From Ignavibacteriales bacterium (GTDB lineage Bacteria; Bacteroidota; Ignavibacteria; Ignavibacteriales; Melioribacteraceae), in contig JAIOYW010000006.1 in assembly GCA_021740915.1 (NCBI GenBank), positions 1 to 64,000 of the forward strand: 64,000 nucleotides of DNA, in the 5' to 3' direction. A program made the translations under genes and the position numbers. The notes under the pieces are model-generated. The model ran no database searches. It was not told the origin of the DNA and worked only from the letters and a program-made list of their open reading frames with translations. Each line of letters starts with the position of its first letter. Position 1 is the stretch's first letter. Below are positions 9,759-18,583 of this stretch, piece by piece.

Positions 9759-11108
9759 TTGAAAACTTTATTATTCATTGTATTAATGGTGGGAATATCC
9801 TTCGCGCAGGGTCTTAAAGCCGAATTTGATTATTCTGTTTTCCCTGTTGATAAAGAAACATCCTCGCTTGAAATTTATTATTCCTTTTTAACCGATGATA
9901 TGCTGCCTGCTGAAAAGAATGGTAGTAAAATCGTAACAGGAATATTGGGTTTAAAATTATTTAAACTTGGTTCTAAAGAGTATATTGTTAACGATAGCTG
10001 GAACTTTGAAGAGGATCTTGTTAAGAATCCTAATCCTACATTTACAGGGCTTTTACGATTTAACGTACAGAAAGGCACCTATAAAATGGAAATAAGTGGA
10101 ACTGATTCAAATTCAAAAAAATCAAAAAATTCTAATTTTGAAATTGAAATCAAAGGGTTACCGGACGATAATCTTTTTCAAAGCGATATCCAGATGGCTT
10201 CAAAAATAGATCAGGTTAATGGCGGTGAAAAAAGTATATTTTATAAAAATACTTATGAAGTTGTACCAAATCCTTCGCTGATGTATGGAAAAGGATTACC
10301 GCTTGTTTATTTTTACTCCGAAATTCATAATATCCACAAAAACGGTGGTGCCGGAATACTTAAAATCGATCATTTATTATTAAATGCACGTAATGAAAAG
10401 GTCTATCAGAAATCAAAAATTATAACTGTCAAAAACGGATCAGCTGTTGATGTAGGAGTAATTAATGTAAAAAAAATGCCGGGAGGAATTTATACCCTCG
10501 CAGTATCAGTGAAGGACACAACCTCCGGTGATTACAATAACAGTTACAGAAAAATTTATGTTTACAACCCTGATATTATAGATTCAACACTTCTTGTTGC
10601 TACAAATGCTGATGCACTTGGAGGTGCTCTTGCAGTTATGTCCGAAGAAGAGTTGGATGAATATTTTAACAAATCTGCTTATGCTGCAACCGAAGATGAA
10701 AAAAAATCTTTTAAGAGTCTGAAAACAGTCGATGGAAAGAAAAATTTTCTGAATAGTTTTTGGAAAAAACGTGATGCTGATCCTGTAACTGAAGAAAATG
10801 AATTCAGAAATGAATATTTCAAGCGCATAGAGTATGCAGACAAATCATTCTCTTCGCTTATTAATAAAAAAGGATATAAATCGGACAAGGGAAGAGTTTT
10901 CGTGACATATGGAAAGCCAAGTGAAATATCACGTTACCCAAACAGTGATGATTCCTACCCTTACGAGGTATGGTATTATGAGAGTATGGAAGGAATGTCA
11001 ACATTCGTTTTTGTCGATTACAGCGGTTTTTCCGATTACCGGCTGATTCATTCAAATAAACGTGGGGAATTATCATTACCTAACTGGGAGGCTAAAGTAA
11101 GGAGATAA
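9759..11108 (+). CDS. GWxTD domain-containing exported protein (first copy)
   Basis: A 449-residue protein with a TTG start behind AGGGGAG. Signal peptide MKTLLFIVLMVGISFAQG is followed by a beta-rich region, and the C-terminal third holds the GWxTD-family core: EEELDEYF, KKSFKSL, FWKKRDADP, EFRNEYFKRIEYAD, then GRVFVTYGKPSEI and EVWYYES. The function of this family is unknown; it is common in Ignavibacteria, Gemmatimonadota and related groups. A paralogue starts at 13028 with the same architecture, and a GT39/TPR membrane protein lies between them. Here the eponymous GWxTD tetrapeptide itself is replaced (FWKKRDADP occupies that region). Confidence 0.85.
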   Translation: MKTLLFIVLMVGISFAQGLKAEFDYSVFPVDKETSSLEIYYSFLTDDMLPAEKNGSKIVTGILGLKLFKLGSKEYIVNDSWNFEEDLVKNPNPTFTGLLRFNVQKGTYKMEISGTDSNSKKSKNSNFEIEIKGLPDDNLFQSDIQMASKIDQVNGGEKSIFYKNTYEVVPNPSLMYGKGLPLVYFYSEIHNIHKNGGAGILKIDHLLLNARNEKVYQKSKIITVKNGSAVDVGVINVKKMPGGIYTLAVSVKDTTSGDYNNSYRKIYVYNPDIIDSTLLVATNADALGGALAVMSEEELDEYFNKSAYAATEDEKKSFKSLKTVDGKKNFLNSFWKKRDADPVTEENEFRNEYFKRIEYADKSFSSLINKKGYKSDKGRVFVTYGKPSEISRYPNSDDSYPYEVWYYESMEGMSTFVFVDYSGFSDYRLIHSNKRGELSLPNWEAKVRR

Positions 11109-11148
11109 AATTTCGTATTTTTGAATTTAAATAATTGAAAAGATCTCC

Positions 11149-13035
11149 GTGAATAATAGCACTAAAACAATATCGCCTGAGGTATCGGGTGGTACATTGA
11201 AATCAATATTTTTACCTGCCGGCAATCCCGGTTACTCTTTATATTTCATAATTGCATTGGGATTTCTGCTGAGAATATATTATGTATTCGAGACTGCCGG
11301 CACACCCTTTTATCAATTTCTTTTTTCGGATTCAAAAATTTATGCCGATTGGGCGGCAAGTATAGCCTCATCCAATGAATGGATTGGTAAAGGTGCTTAT
11401 TTTATGGCTCCTGCATATCCATATTTCCTTGCAGTATTTTATAAAATATTTGATGATCCGATTCTTCCGGTGCGAATAATTCAGGTTTTTATCTCAACAC
11501 TGAATATTTATCTCATATATCTGGCAGCCAATAAAATATTTGATAGCAGGAAAGCGATAATTGCTGCTTTGCTGACTGCCTTTTACGGACCATTTATTTT
11601 TTATTCCGGTGCGATTCTTTCTGAAACGTTACAGGTTTTTGTTATCACTTTAGGATTGCTATTTCTCGCAAACGCAATCAAATCAAATAATTGGCAGAAC
11701 TGGTTGTATGCAGGTCTGGTATTTGGCGTATCTGCGATTTTCAGAGCAACTATACTGCTCCCAATCGCGATAATAATTATTTATTGTTTAATTACACTCA
11801 CAAGTAAAAAAGTAAAAACTGAATACACAAAAAGTGTATTAACAGTGTTTATCGCAGGTGTCCTTTTCCCGATTGCTTTGATTTTCGGAAGAAATTTATT
11901 CGTTACAGGTGAACCAATTCTTTTAACCTCCAATGGCGGGATTAATTTCTACATCGGAAATAACGAACGCTCGCCTGGTGTTTTTGTTACACCTACTGAA
12001 TTCGATTTTTATTCTGATCTTGCCGGGAAACAATTCGCTTCACAGCAGTCAGGAAAGCAATTATCATCGTCTGAAGCTTCTTCATACTGGTATGGAAAGG
12101 CATTCGCATATCTTAAGGATAATCCGGGCAAGGCACTCACTCTTTATTCGAAGAAGGCTTTTTTATTCATTTTCGGCAATGAAAATCCACAATCTACAGT
12201 CATGAATCCGGAATATTTTAAACAAAATTATTCAAACTTGTTGAAATTACCACTTATTCAATTCGCTTTGATCTCTATTCTTTCTATTATTGGATTCTGG
12301 TCGTTCTACCGCAATGGTAATTTTGTGTATTTACTTTTTACGTTGGGATATTTTATTTCAACTATCATTTTTTTTGTTAATGGACGATTCAGACTCGGTC
12401 TTACACCATTATTGATAATTTTTGCTTCTGCAGCTGTTCTTCATTTATTTGAGCTTTTTTCAAAAGCCAAAACTGCAAATGCGTTGAAATTAATATCAAT
12501 ACCCGCGGCGTTTTATGTCTTCTATATTCTTATAATTCCGAAACCGGCATTTAATGATTACGATGCATATTTCCATCTTGGGGAAATTGCATATCAGAAC
12601 AAGGACTATGACAAATCAATCGACTATTACAACCGGTCGCTATTTTTTAAAGACCACTATATGTCATATATGAACATGGGAAACGCTTTTGCAATGAAAA
12701 GGGATTTTCGGAATGCCGTCGGATCATATCAAAAAGCTATTGCAAGAAATCCAAAGTATCTATTAGCCCATTTCAATCTTGCGTTTGCGTACAATCAATC
12801 GAATAATTACAATCTGGCGATAGAAACATATAATAAAGTTATCGAATTAAACCCTGCTTTTGAAGATGCTTACAGAAATCTTGGGATAACATATTATGTG
12901 CTGGAAAAGTATGAAGAAGCAATCCTATATTTTGAAAAATTTATACAGATTTCAACAAGGGAAGATATAAAAGCAATGGTAAGGCAGGATATTGAAAACA
13001 GTAAGAGAAAAATTGCAGAGAGAAATAATGAATAA
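11149..13035 (+). CDS. Glycosyltransferase family 39-like membrane protein with C-terminal TPRs
   Basis: A 628-residue protein with a GTG start lacking a clear ribosome site, so the start is uncertain. Residues about 30-465 carry 10 or more hydrophobic helices. The first periplasmic loop has DSKIYADWAASI, the acidic Asp position typical of C-type (GT39/ArnT/PMT-like) glycosyltransferases, and the loop around FAPAYPYFLAVFYKIF matches the family. Residues about 490-610 form at least three tetratricopeptide repeats (AYQNKDYDKSIDYYNRSL, NPKYLLAHFNLAFAYNQS, NPAFEDAYRNLGITYY). The predicted role is transfer of a sugar from a polyprenyl-phosphate donor to protein or lipid outside the membrane. Flanking GWxTD genes make them candidate partners or substrates. 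Confidence 0.82.
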   Translation: MNNSTKTISPEVSGGTLKSIFLPAGNPGYSLYFIIALGFLLRIYYVFETAGTPFYQFLFSDSKIYADWAASIASSNEWIGKGAYFMAPAYPYFLAVFYKIFDDPILPVRIIQVFISTLNIYLIYLAANKIFDSRKAIIAALLTAFYGPFIFYSGAILSETLQVFVITLGLLFLANAIKSNNWQNWLYAGLVFGVSAIFRATILLPIAIIIIYCLITLTSKKVKTEYTKSVLTVFIAGVLFPIALIFGRNLFVTGEPILLTSNGGINFYIGNNERSPGVFVTPTEFDFYSDLAGKQFASQQSGKQLSSSEASSYWYGKAFAYLKDNPGKALTLYSKKAFLFIFGNENPQSTVMNPEYFKQNYSNLLKLPLIQFALISILSIIGFWSFYRNGNFVYLLFTLGYFISTIIFFVNGRFRLGLTPLLIIFASAAVLHLFELFSKAKTANALKLISIPAAFYVFYILIIPKPAFNDYDAYFHLGEIAYQNKDYDKSIDYYNRSLFFKDHYMSYMNMGNAFAMKRDFRNAVGSYQKAIARNPKYLLAHFNLAFAYNQSNNYNLAIETYNKVIELNPAFEDAYRNLGITYYVLEKYEEAILYFEKFIQISTREDIKAMVRQDIENSKRKIAERNNE

Positions 13036-14431
13036 TATTGTTAATTTTATTAAAATCAGAATACTTGCCACACTCTTAGTGATTCTAATATTTACAAGTA
13101 ATTCCTTTTCGCAGAATTATTTCAATTTTGAATTTGACTACGCCCAGTTTGGATATGATACGACACAGAATTATGTTGAATTCTATTACTCTTTTCAGAG
13201 AAATCAGCTTACCAGATACGAATTAAACGGCTCCTTTAATGTAGGTGCGAAACTTAAAGTAAAACTGATTGATAAAAACTCCGGAAACATAACTCTTAAC
13301 AAGCAATATGTGGTTAATAGTCCGGTTTATGAGGCTGTAGCTGATAGCGACGGAACTTCCCTTGTCGGGGTTATTGGGTTGTTGATTGGTGACGGTGAAT
13401 ATCAAATCCAGATTACAGGCAGTGATAATGTTGATTCCCTAAAAAGTAAAACTATAGATGATCTGATCAATATTCGCAGGCGCAAACTGGATAAATTCAG
13501 TCTGAGCGATATCCAGCTTGCATCAAATATCCGAAGCGAAGATGCAAATTCAAAATCGATATTTTATAAAAACACTCTTGAAGTTATACCAAATCCGGTT
13601 TGTGTTTACACCGAAACAAGTCCAATACTTTATTATTACTGTGAATTATATAGTTTGAATCAGGATTCGACAGTTAAAAATTATGAATTAAGAAAAATAC
13701 TTCTTAATAGCCGTCAGAAACCGGTTTATAACCGCCCCAAAAATATTTCTACTGAACAAAGTTCGATTGTTGAGGCGGGAATTCTTAATCTGAAAAAATA
13801 CCCGACAGATTCCTATACACTTATTCTTACACTAATTGATAAAGAGAGCAACACAGCTTCTTCTTCTTCAAAAAAATTCTTTTTTATCAATCCCTCAGTT
13901 ATTGATTCCTCGGATAATTCCATTTTAGCGTCAGGATATATTGGCAGCGAGTTCGCGCTTTTATCGGAAGAAGAGATTAACGATATTTTTGACAAAACAC
14001 GATACATTGCAACTTCCGATGAAATGGATCAATACGAAAAACTTGATTCGCTTAATGCTAAACGGGAATATATGTATAAATTCTGGGGGAGAAGAGATGC
14101 CGATCTTTCTACCGAAGACAATGAGTTTAAGAGTGAGTATTTCCGCAGATTAAATTATGTAAACCAGGCTTTCAGTGCTCTGAATAAAGTAGGCTACAAA
14201 TCAGACAGGGGCAGAATTTATCTCGTTTATGGTGAACCGGATCAGATTGACAGGTATCCGAACGAAACCAATATGAAGCCGCATGAAATCTGGTATTATA
14301 ATTCTCTGGAAGGTGGGGTTCAATTCATTTTCGGGGATCTTACCGGTTTTTCGGATTACGAACTGCTGAGTTCGACCAAACGAGGGGAAATCAGAGATGA
14401 TTACTGGACGAGGAGAATTTATTCGAATTAG
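13028..14431 (+). CDS. GWxTD domain-containing exported protein (second copy)
   Basis: A 467-residue paralogue of the protein at 9759. I chose ATG 13028, which overlaps the upstream stop in the string ATGAATAA, a typical coupled start; a codon at 12992 would put 12 charged residues ahead of the signal peptide. Signal peptide residues 1-29 end in SNSFSQ. Shared with the first copy: FSLSDIQLAS, SIFYKNTLEVIPNP, SEEEINDIFDK, FWGRRDADLSTEDNEF, EYFRRLNYVN, GRIYLVYGEPDQIDRYP and EIWYYNS. The two copies are diverged throughout, so the duplication is old. Translational coupling to the GT39/TPR gene implies a joint function. Confidence 0.85.
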   Translation: MNNIVNFIKIRILATLLVILIFTSNSFSQNYFNFEFDYAQFGYDTTQNYVEFYYSFQRNQLTRYELNGSFNVGAKLKVKLIDKNSGNITLNKQYVVNSPVYEAVADSDGTSLVGVIGLLIGDGEYQIQITGSDNVDSLKSKTIDDLINIRRRKLDKFSLSDIQLASNIRSEDANSKSIFYKNTLEVIPNPVCVYTETSPILYYYCELYSLNQDSTVKNYELRKILLNSRQKPVYNRPKNISTEQSSIVEAGILNLKKYPTDSYTLILTLIDKESNTASSSSKKFFFINPSVIDSSDNSILASGYIGSEFALLSEEEINDIFDKTRYIATSDEMDQYEKLDSLNAKREYMYKFWGRRDADLSTEDNEFKSEYFRRLNYVNQAFSALNKVGYKSDRGRIYLVYGEPDQIDRYPNETNMKPHEIWYYNSLEGGVQFIFGDLTGFSDYELLSSTKRGEIRDDYWTRRIYSN

Positions 14432-14521
14432 CCGGTAATTATTTAATCAGTAAAATTTATTAATCCATTAGAGAAAAGCAGTTTTTGTAATAATCTAATT
14501 ATTATGAATTTAATGTCTCTG

Positions 14522-14541
14522 TTTTTGAAAATTTTCAAAAA
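14522..14541. repeat. Perfect 20-bp AT-rich palindrome upstream of the acyltransferase gene
   Basis: TTTTTGAAAATTTTCAAAAA reads the same on both strands. It lies 91 bases after the second GWxTD gene and about 100 bases before the acyltransferase start, so it may be an operator or a weak bidirectional terminator. AT-richness makes chance occurrence possible. Confidence 0.5.
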
Positions 14542-14639
14542 GAATAAATTGTAAAATTCCCGGCAAAATAAAAAAGACAATAATTCTCAAAATATGATAA
14601 TTACTTCATTCATAAATCTCATTGCGGAGTTTCTGCATA

Positions 14640-15491
14640 ATGAGTAAGTATTTAACTTTTCTTATTTTCAATACATTTGCGTATTCATTAGGAATACTGC
14701 CATTGAAAATTTCACGAAAAATTGCCGCCAACCTGGCATCCTTTTTTTATTACTTTGTTCCGATTCGCAAAAAAGTTGTTCTAAAGAATCTCGGTATTGC
14801 CTTTCCGGAAAAAACAAATGCTGAGATCAGGAGTATTGCCCATAAGCATTATCGCAGTGTAATGATTACGATGGTGGAAATATTCCGTATGGCGAGAATA
14901 TCTGAAAGTGAACTGAGGGGCATGATAAAAGCCGAATCGTTGGATATTGTCCATGAGACGGCAAAAAAAGGAAAAGGGTTATTCCTTCTTTCTGCTCATT
15001 TTGCAAATTGGGAACTTGGCGCAGTAGCTATGGGTGTTTTTACAGGGAATGGCATTCACATGCTGGCAAAAACACAAAGCAATCGCCATATCAATATATG
15101 GATGAATGATATGCGTACAAGATTTGGCAATGAAATTATCCAGGTTGGTCCATCTGTGAGAGAAATATTTAAAGCAATCTCTGCCGGGCACATTGTCGGT
15201 ATGGTTGGGGATCAACGAGGCTCACGCGAAGGAATGAGGGTGAAATTTTTCGGAAGAGAAACGGCAGTATATCCCGGGACAGCTTCAATTGCTCAAAAAA
15301 CAGGTGCCCCGATCATTACTTACTGGATTGCAAGGGAAGCCGATGGAGTATATTCATTAAGAGCCGAGCCTTTTGAAACAGAGGGCAAGACTGTTGAGGA
15401 AATAAATCAGGAATATATGTATCGCCTTGAAAAACTGATCCGCCAATATCCTGAGCAATGGTTCTGGCTCCATAATATCTGGAAATATTAA
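14640..15491 (+). CDS. Lipid A biosynthesis acyltransferase (LpxL/HtrB family)
   Basis: A 283-residue inner-membrane-associated enzyme that transfers an acyl chain to a lipid A precursor. I use ATG 14640, with GCGGAG about ten bases upstream; a codon at 14622 is less likely. The catalytic HX4E motif is HFANWE (His120, Glu125); further family blocks are VVLKNLGIAFP, MVGDQRGSREGMRVKFFGRE and the PEQWFWLHNIWKY end. A hydrophobic N-terminus anchors it. It overlaps the next gene, a heptosyltransferase-like protein, by one base, so both are cotranscribed and point to an LPS-bearing outer membrane. Which of the secondary acyl positions it uses cannot be seen. Confidence 0.92.
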   Translation: MSKYLTFLIFNTFAYSLGILPLKISRKIAANLASFFYYFVPIRKKVVLKNLGIAFPEKTNAEIRSIAHKHYRSVMITMVEIFRMARISESELRGMIKAESLDIVHETAKKGKGLFLLSAHFANWELGAVAMGVFTGNGIHMLAKTQSNRHINIWMNDMRTRFGNEIIQVGPSVREIFKAISAGHIVGMVGDQRGSREGMRVKFFGRETAVYPGTASIAQKTGAPIITYWIAREADGVYSLRAEPFETEGKTVEEINQEYMYRLEKLIRQYPEQWFWLHNIWKY

Positions 15492-16528
15492 TGTCTGAAC
15501 GGACTCTTGTTATTCAAACTGCCTTTCCAGGTGATTCTGTATTAACAATCCCGATGTTGAAATATCTTAAATCCAGATCACCTGAGGTGGATCTCGACGT
15601 AGTATGTGCACCCGGTTCAGCCTCAATCTTTGCTTCGCTTGAAGAAATAAGGAAAGTATGGATTTTTGAGAAGAGAGGAAGTCAGAAGTCAATATTTTCG
15701 ATATTCGACTTTGCAGCCAAACTCCGAAAGGAAAAATATGCGAAAATCTATTCCGCACACAGATCATTCCGCAGCGCTTTACTGACATTTTTATGCCGGC
15801 CGGATGAATCGTATGGTTTTTCAAATGCTTCGGCAAAATATTTTTATCGTAGTATAATAGAATACAGAAAGGATTTTCATGAAGTTCGCCGCAATTTGTT
15901 TTTAGCGGGTATGGATAAAGAAGATCATGATTGGAAAATTCAGCCGACAATTAAACCAGGTGAAAAAGATAAGGCGTCCGTAGTTTTTCTTTTAAAAACT
16001 CTTGAGGCTGAGAAAAAATACGTGATACTTGCTCCGGGCTCAGTCTGGGAAACAAAAATATATCCGCTGAAATATTATATCGAAATAGCAAACTCGCTTG
16101 TCGGGAAGGGGTATAATGTTCTAATATCGGGCGGAGAAAGTGATGAACTGTTGTGCAGTGAAATTGCCGACAGAGCAGGGAGTGGAGTATTTGATATTTC
16201 GGGGCAGTTAACTTTGACTGAATCGGTGGCTCTATATTCAGGCGCATCTCTTATTGTTTCAAACGACAGCGCTCCGGCACATCTTGCCATGGCCGCAGGA
16301 GCCCCGGTACTGATGATTTATTGTTCAACTATTCCGGATTTCGGATTCTATCCATACCTGGAAAATTCACGTTATATCAGTCTGGATGGATTAAAATGCA
16401 AACCCTGCGGAATTCATGGCCATCATAAATGTCCGGAGCAACATTTTAATTGTGGGAACAATCTCAAGCCGCAAACGATCATTAAATTAATTGACGAAAT
16501 CCTGGAGGCCGAACACAGTAAATCATAA
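15491..16528 (+). CDS. Glycosyltransferase family 9 (ADP-heptose:LPS heptosyltransferase-like)
   Basis: A 345-residue GT-B protein. The N-terminal Rossmann half starts TLVIQTAFPGDSVLTIPMLKYL, the family form. The C-terminal half has ILAPGSVWETKIYPLKYY, ISGGESDE, IFDISGQLTLTE, and the nucleotide-sugar motif SNDSAPAHLAMAAGAPVL. Near the end are cysteines KCKPCGIHGHHKCPEQHFNC, a cluster common in GT9 enzymes. The predicted role is adding heptose to the LPS inner core. It starts one base into the acyltransferase stop (TAATG), so translation is coupled. Exact acceptor and whether it is heptosyltransferase I, II or III are not determined. Confidence 0.9.
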   Translation: MSERTLVIQTAFPGDSVLTIPMLKYLKSRSPEVDLDVVCAPGSASIFASLEEIRKVWIFEKRGSQKSIFSIFDFAAKLRKEKYAKIYSAHRSFRSALLTFLCRPDESYGFSNASAKYFYRSIIEYRKDFHEVRRNLFLAGMDKEDHDWKIQPTIKPGEKDKASVVFLLKTLEAEKKYVILAPGSVWETKIYPLKYYIEIANSLVGKGYNVLISGGESDELLCSEIADRAGSGVFDISGQLTLTESVALYSGASLIVSNDSAPAHLAMAAGAPVLMIYCSTIPDFGFYPYLENSRYISLDGLKCKPCGIHGHHKCPEQHFNCGNNLKPQTIIKLIDEILEAEHSKS

Positions 16529-16778
16529 TTTTTGAAGAATTTTCATATAAAAATAACATAGCTGAGAAAAAAAATATTTAGACATTGATATCATTCAGGC
16601 GATGAACTTTCACTCCAAATGATGAAATTGTAATTATTTTAGCATAATTTCGCTCAGGTCGTAATATCACAGGTAATCCATAAATTAAATTATCATTTCA
16701 GATCACTTAGTAACTTATGATTTTTTTTATATATTATATCTTCTAAAAATTTTTCGATTAAAGGTTTTCGGCGCAACG

Positions 16779-17636
16779 ATGAAGTTTCTGAAATTAAAGG
16801 ATCTGCACAAATCATCGGTGTACATCACACCAAATTTTCCTGTACTGACAACAAAGCGGTACAAACTCAGTTTTTATCGCGCGCTGAGCTACGTTATCTT
16901 ATATTCCTTTTTTGTAGCATTGACACTGGTAGGAATCCTCACATTTACACCGGCAAAAAAAGTACTGTTTTTTATTGAAAATGAGGAGATCAGGAAACAT
17001 ACCGACCAGATAGCCGTACTTGAAAAACAGATCACCCTGCTGACTAAAGATTTAACTTCAATAACATCGACGAATAGAAAATTAAAATATGCTGTATTTC
17101 TTGCCGAGGGTGACTCAATTGATTCAACAAATACGGCTTACGACTCCCTACGTAAAAATCAAAATGAGTTGAACCCGGTTAAAGGACATGTACTTGCCGG
17201 ATTATTCAATTTTATTGAAAGAATATTTATTAGTCAGTTTGAGGATTCGGGACTGTTTTTTATTGAGCCGGTTCTTGGTTATATAGTAGATGGTTTTAAT
17301 CCTGATAAGGGGCATCTCGGAATCGATTATGCTGTTCCTCGCGGGACGCCCGTTTCTGCACCAGCGCCCGGGTACGTAATTTTTTCGGGTTACACAGTCC
17401 TTGATGGTTATACTCTGATGCTTGAGCACAAAGACGGCTACAAGACAGTATATAAGCACCTTGAGCAGATTATCTGCCATGAAAGAGAATACATCATGCA
17501 GGGGCAGCTAATAGCTCTGAGCGGTAATAGTGGTGTTAATACCTCCGGAGCGCATTTACACTTTGAAATCTGGAAAGAAGGAAAGACCATTGATCCATTA
17601 AGGATACTAATCAATCAGCGGGAGAAAGAGAAATGA
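16779..17636 (+). CDS. Membrane-anchored M23 family metallopeptidase
   Basis: A 285-residue protein with one transmembrane helix at about 36-56, a coiled coil at about 68-108 and a C-terminal LytM domain. The zinc ligands are intact: His179 and Asp183 in HLGIDY and His259/His261 in HLHFEIW, so it should be an active peptidoglycan endopeptidase rather than a regulator. The start at 16779 is the first ATG of a frame that carries a plausible cytoplasmic N-terminus. It overlaps the bactofilin gene by four bases (ATGA). Comparable M23-bactofilin pairs (H. pylori Csd1-CcmA, alphaproteobacterial LmdC-BacA) shape the cell, which I take as the likely role. Confidence 0.92.
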   Translation: MKFLKLKDLHKSSVYITPNFPVLTTKRYKLSFYRALSYVILYSFFVALTLVGILTFTPAKKVLFFIENEEIRKHTDQIAVLEKQITLLTKDLTSITSTNRKLKYAVFLAEGDSIDSTNTAYDSLRKNQNELNPVKGHVLAGLFNFIERIFISQFEDSGLFFIEPVLGYIVDGFNPDKGHLGIDYAVPRGTPVSAPAPGYVIFSGYTVLDGYTLMLEHKDGYKTVYKHLEQIICHEREYIMQGQLIALSGNSGVNTSGAHLHFEIWKEGKTIDPLRILINQREKEK

Positions 17637-17983
17637 GCAAAAACCGTGAAGGCTCAAGCGAAGATGTTTCCATCTTAAGCAGCGGTGTTAAAATTGAAGG
17701 TAAACTTTACAGCGAGGGTAATGTCCGGATCGACGGTGAAATTATCGGCAATGTAATTGTTAATGGAAATCTCACTCTTGGGGATGGATCGCAGGTCAAT
17801 GGTGAGGTCAAGGCTCAGAATATCACAATCAATGGCGTGATCGATGGAAAAATAGTTTCTGCAAATAAACTTGTTCTTGAAAGTAAAGCTACCATCAAAG
17901 CTGATATTTACGCTAAGATACTGGTGGTTGAGGAAGGTGCACAATTTGAAGGCAGGAGTTCTTCAAGCTCAACTGAAGAATAA
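17633..17983 (+). CDS. Bactofilin (polymer-forming cytoskeletal protein)
   Basis: A 116-residue protein made almost entirely of a short-repeat beta-helix: SILSSGVKIEGKLYSEGNVRIDGE, with repeating G-x-I/V-x-G turns through about residue 105, then a Ser-rich tail. The length is typical of single-domain bactofilins. Bactofilins polymerise without nucleotide on the inner membrane and recruit cell-wall enzymes. Translation is coupled to the M23 peptidase upstream through a four-base overlap. Ten bases further on the ATP synthase genes begin, so the two sets may share a transcript. Confidence 0.93.
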   Translation: MSKNREGSSEDVSILSSGVKIEGKLYSEGNVRIDGEIIGNVIVNGNLTLGDGSQVNGEVKAQNITINGVIDGKIVSANKLVLESKATIKADIYAKILVVEEGAQFEGRSSSSSTEE

Positions 17984-17993
17984 TTAGGGTTCT

Positions 17994-18227
17994 TTGAAAA
18001 AAGCGGAAAACTATCGCGAGATTGCTCCATATATCGGGTTGGGCACTCAACTTGCTGCAACCATTGTGATTATGTTTTTCCTCGGAAAATGGCTGGATGA
18101 AAAAACCGGCTGGTTTCCTGTTCTTACAATATTCTTTGCTCTTTTCGGTGGTTTTGCAGCTATTTATAACTTTATTAAAACTGTTTTGCAATTAAACGAC
18201 AAAAATAAAAGTGGAAAAAACAGTTAA
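17994..18227 (+). CDS. atpZ: AtpZ-like small membrane protein of the ATP synthase cluster
   Basis: A 77-residue protein with a TTG start in TTGAAAAAAGCG, 10 bases after bactofilin. It has two membrane helices: residues about 15-32 and 41-63, with the family loop GKWLDEKTGWFP between them. AtpZ, known from Bacillus pseudofirmus and others, assists ATP synthase function and Mg/Ca supply together with AtpI. It overlaps the next gene by 17 bases. The ribosome site is weak, so expression may depend on readthrough from upstream. Confidence 0.85.
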   Translation: MKKAENYREIAPYIGLGTQLAATIVIMFFLGKWLDEKTGWFPVLTIFFALFGGFAAIYNFIKTVLQLNDKNKSGKNS

Positions 18228-18576
18228 AACAGCTTTAATTATTTTTGTGATCTATATTTTGATTGCGTTTGCGCTGATATACTCAGGAAAAATCGGAATG
18301 ATTGAATCGGTCATATCATTTTTTCTAAATCTTGCCAATACAGCTTTTGCCCTTTATTTTTATGAAAAAGGAAAAAACCGAAAAAACCAAATATTTCTGT
18401 TTTACGTGCTCGGAGGAATGGGGCTCAGACTTCTTGGAATAGCACTGGCTTTCATTATTTTAGTCTTATTCTTGAATATTGATATATATAAATTTATATT
18501 TATGTTCTTTTTTTTATATTTTTGTTTACTTGCTGCAGAAATTTTGCACTATAAAACTAACGTAAGCAAGATTTGA
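18211..18576 (+). CDS. ATP synthase I (AtpI)-like four-helix membrane protein
   Basis: A 121-residue protein with a GTG start inside the end of atpZ. Four hydrophobic helices lie at about 7-24, 31-50, 60-84 and 90-110, with a conserved-looking helix GGMGLRLLGIALAFII resembling AtpI. AtpI assists assembly of the c-ring and sits next to atpB in many operons, as here (7 bases before atpB). Sequence identity to classical AtpI looks low, so it is an assignment by size, topology and position. Confidence 0.7.
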   Translation: MEKTVKTALIIFVIYILIAFALIYSGKIGMIESVISFFLNLANTAFALYFYEKGKNRKNQIFLFYVLGGMGLRLLGIALAFIILVLFLNIDIYKFIFMFFFLYFCLLAAEILHYKTNVSKI

Positions 18577-18583
18577 AGAGGTT

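Noticed and set aside
9878-11076. Several minus-strand frames inside the first GWxTD gene
   Set aside because: Shadow frames in an AT-rich gene; not supported by signals.
9759-14431. Recent duplication of the GWxTD gene as a DNA repeat
   Set aside because: The paralogues match at protein motif level only; no long DNA identity was noticed, so it is an old duplication.
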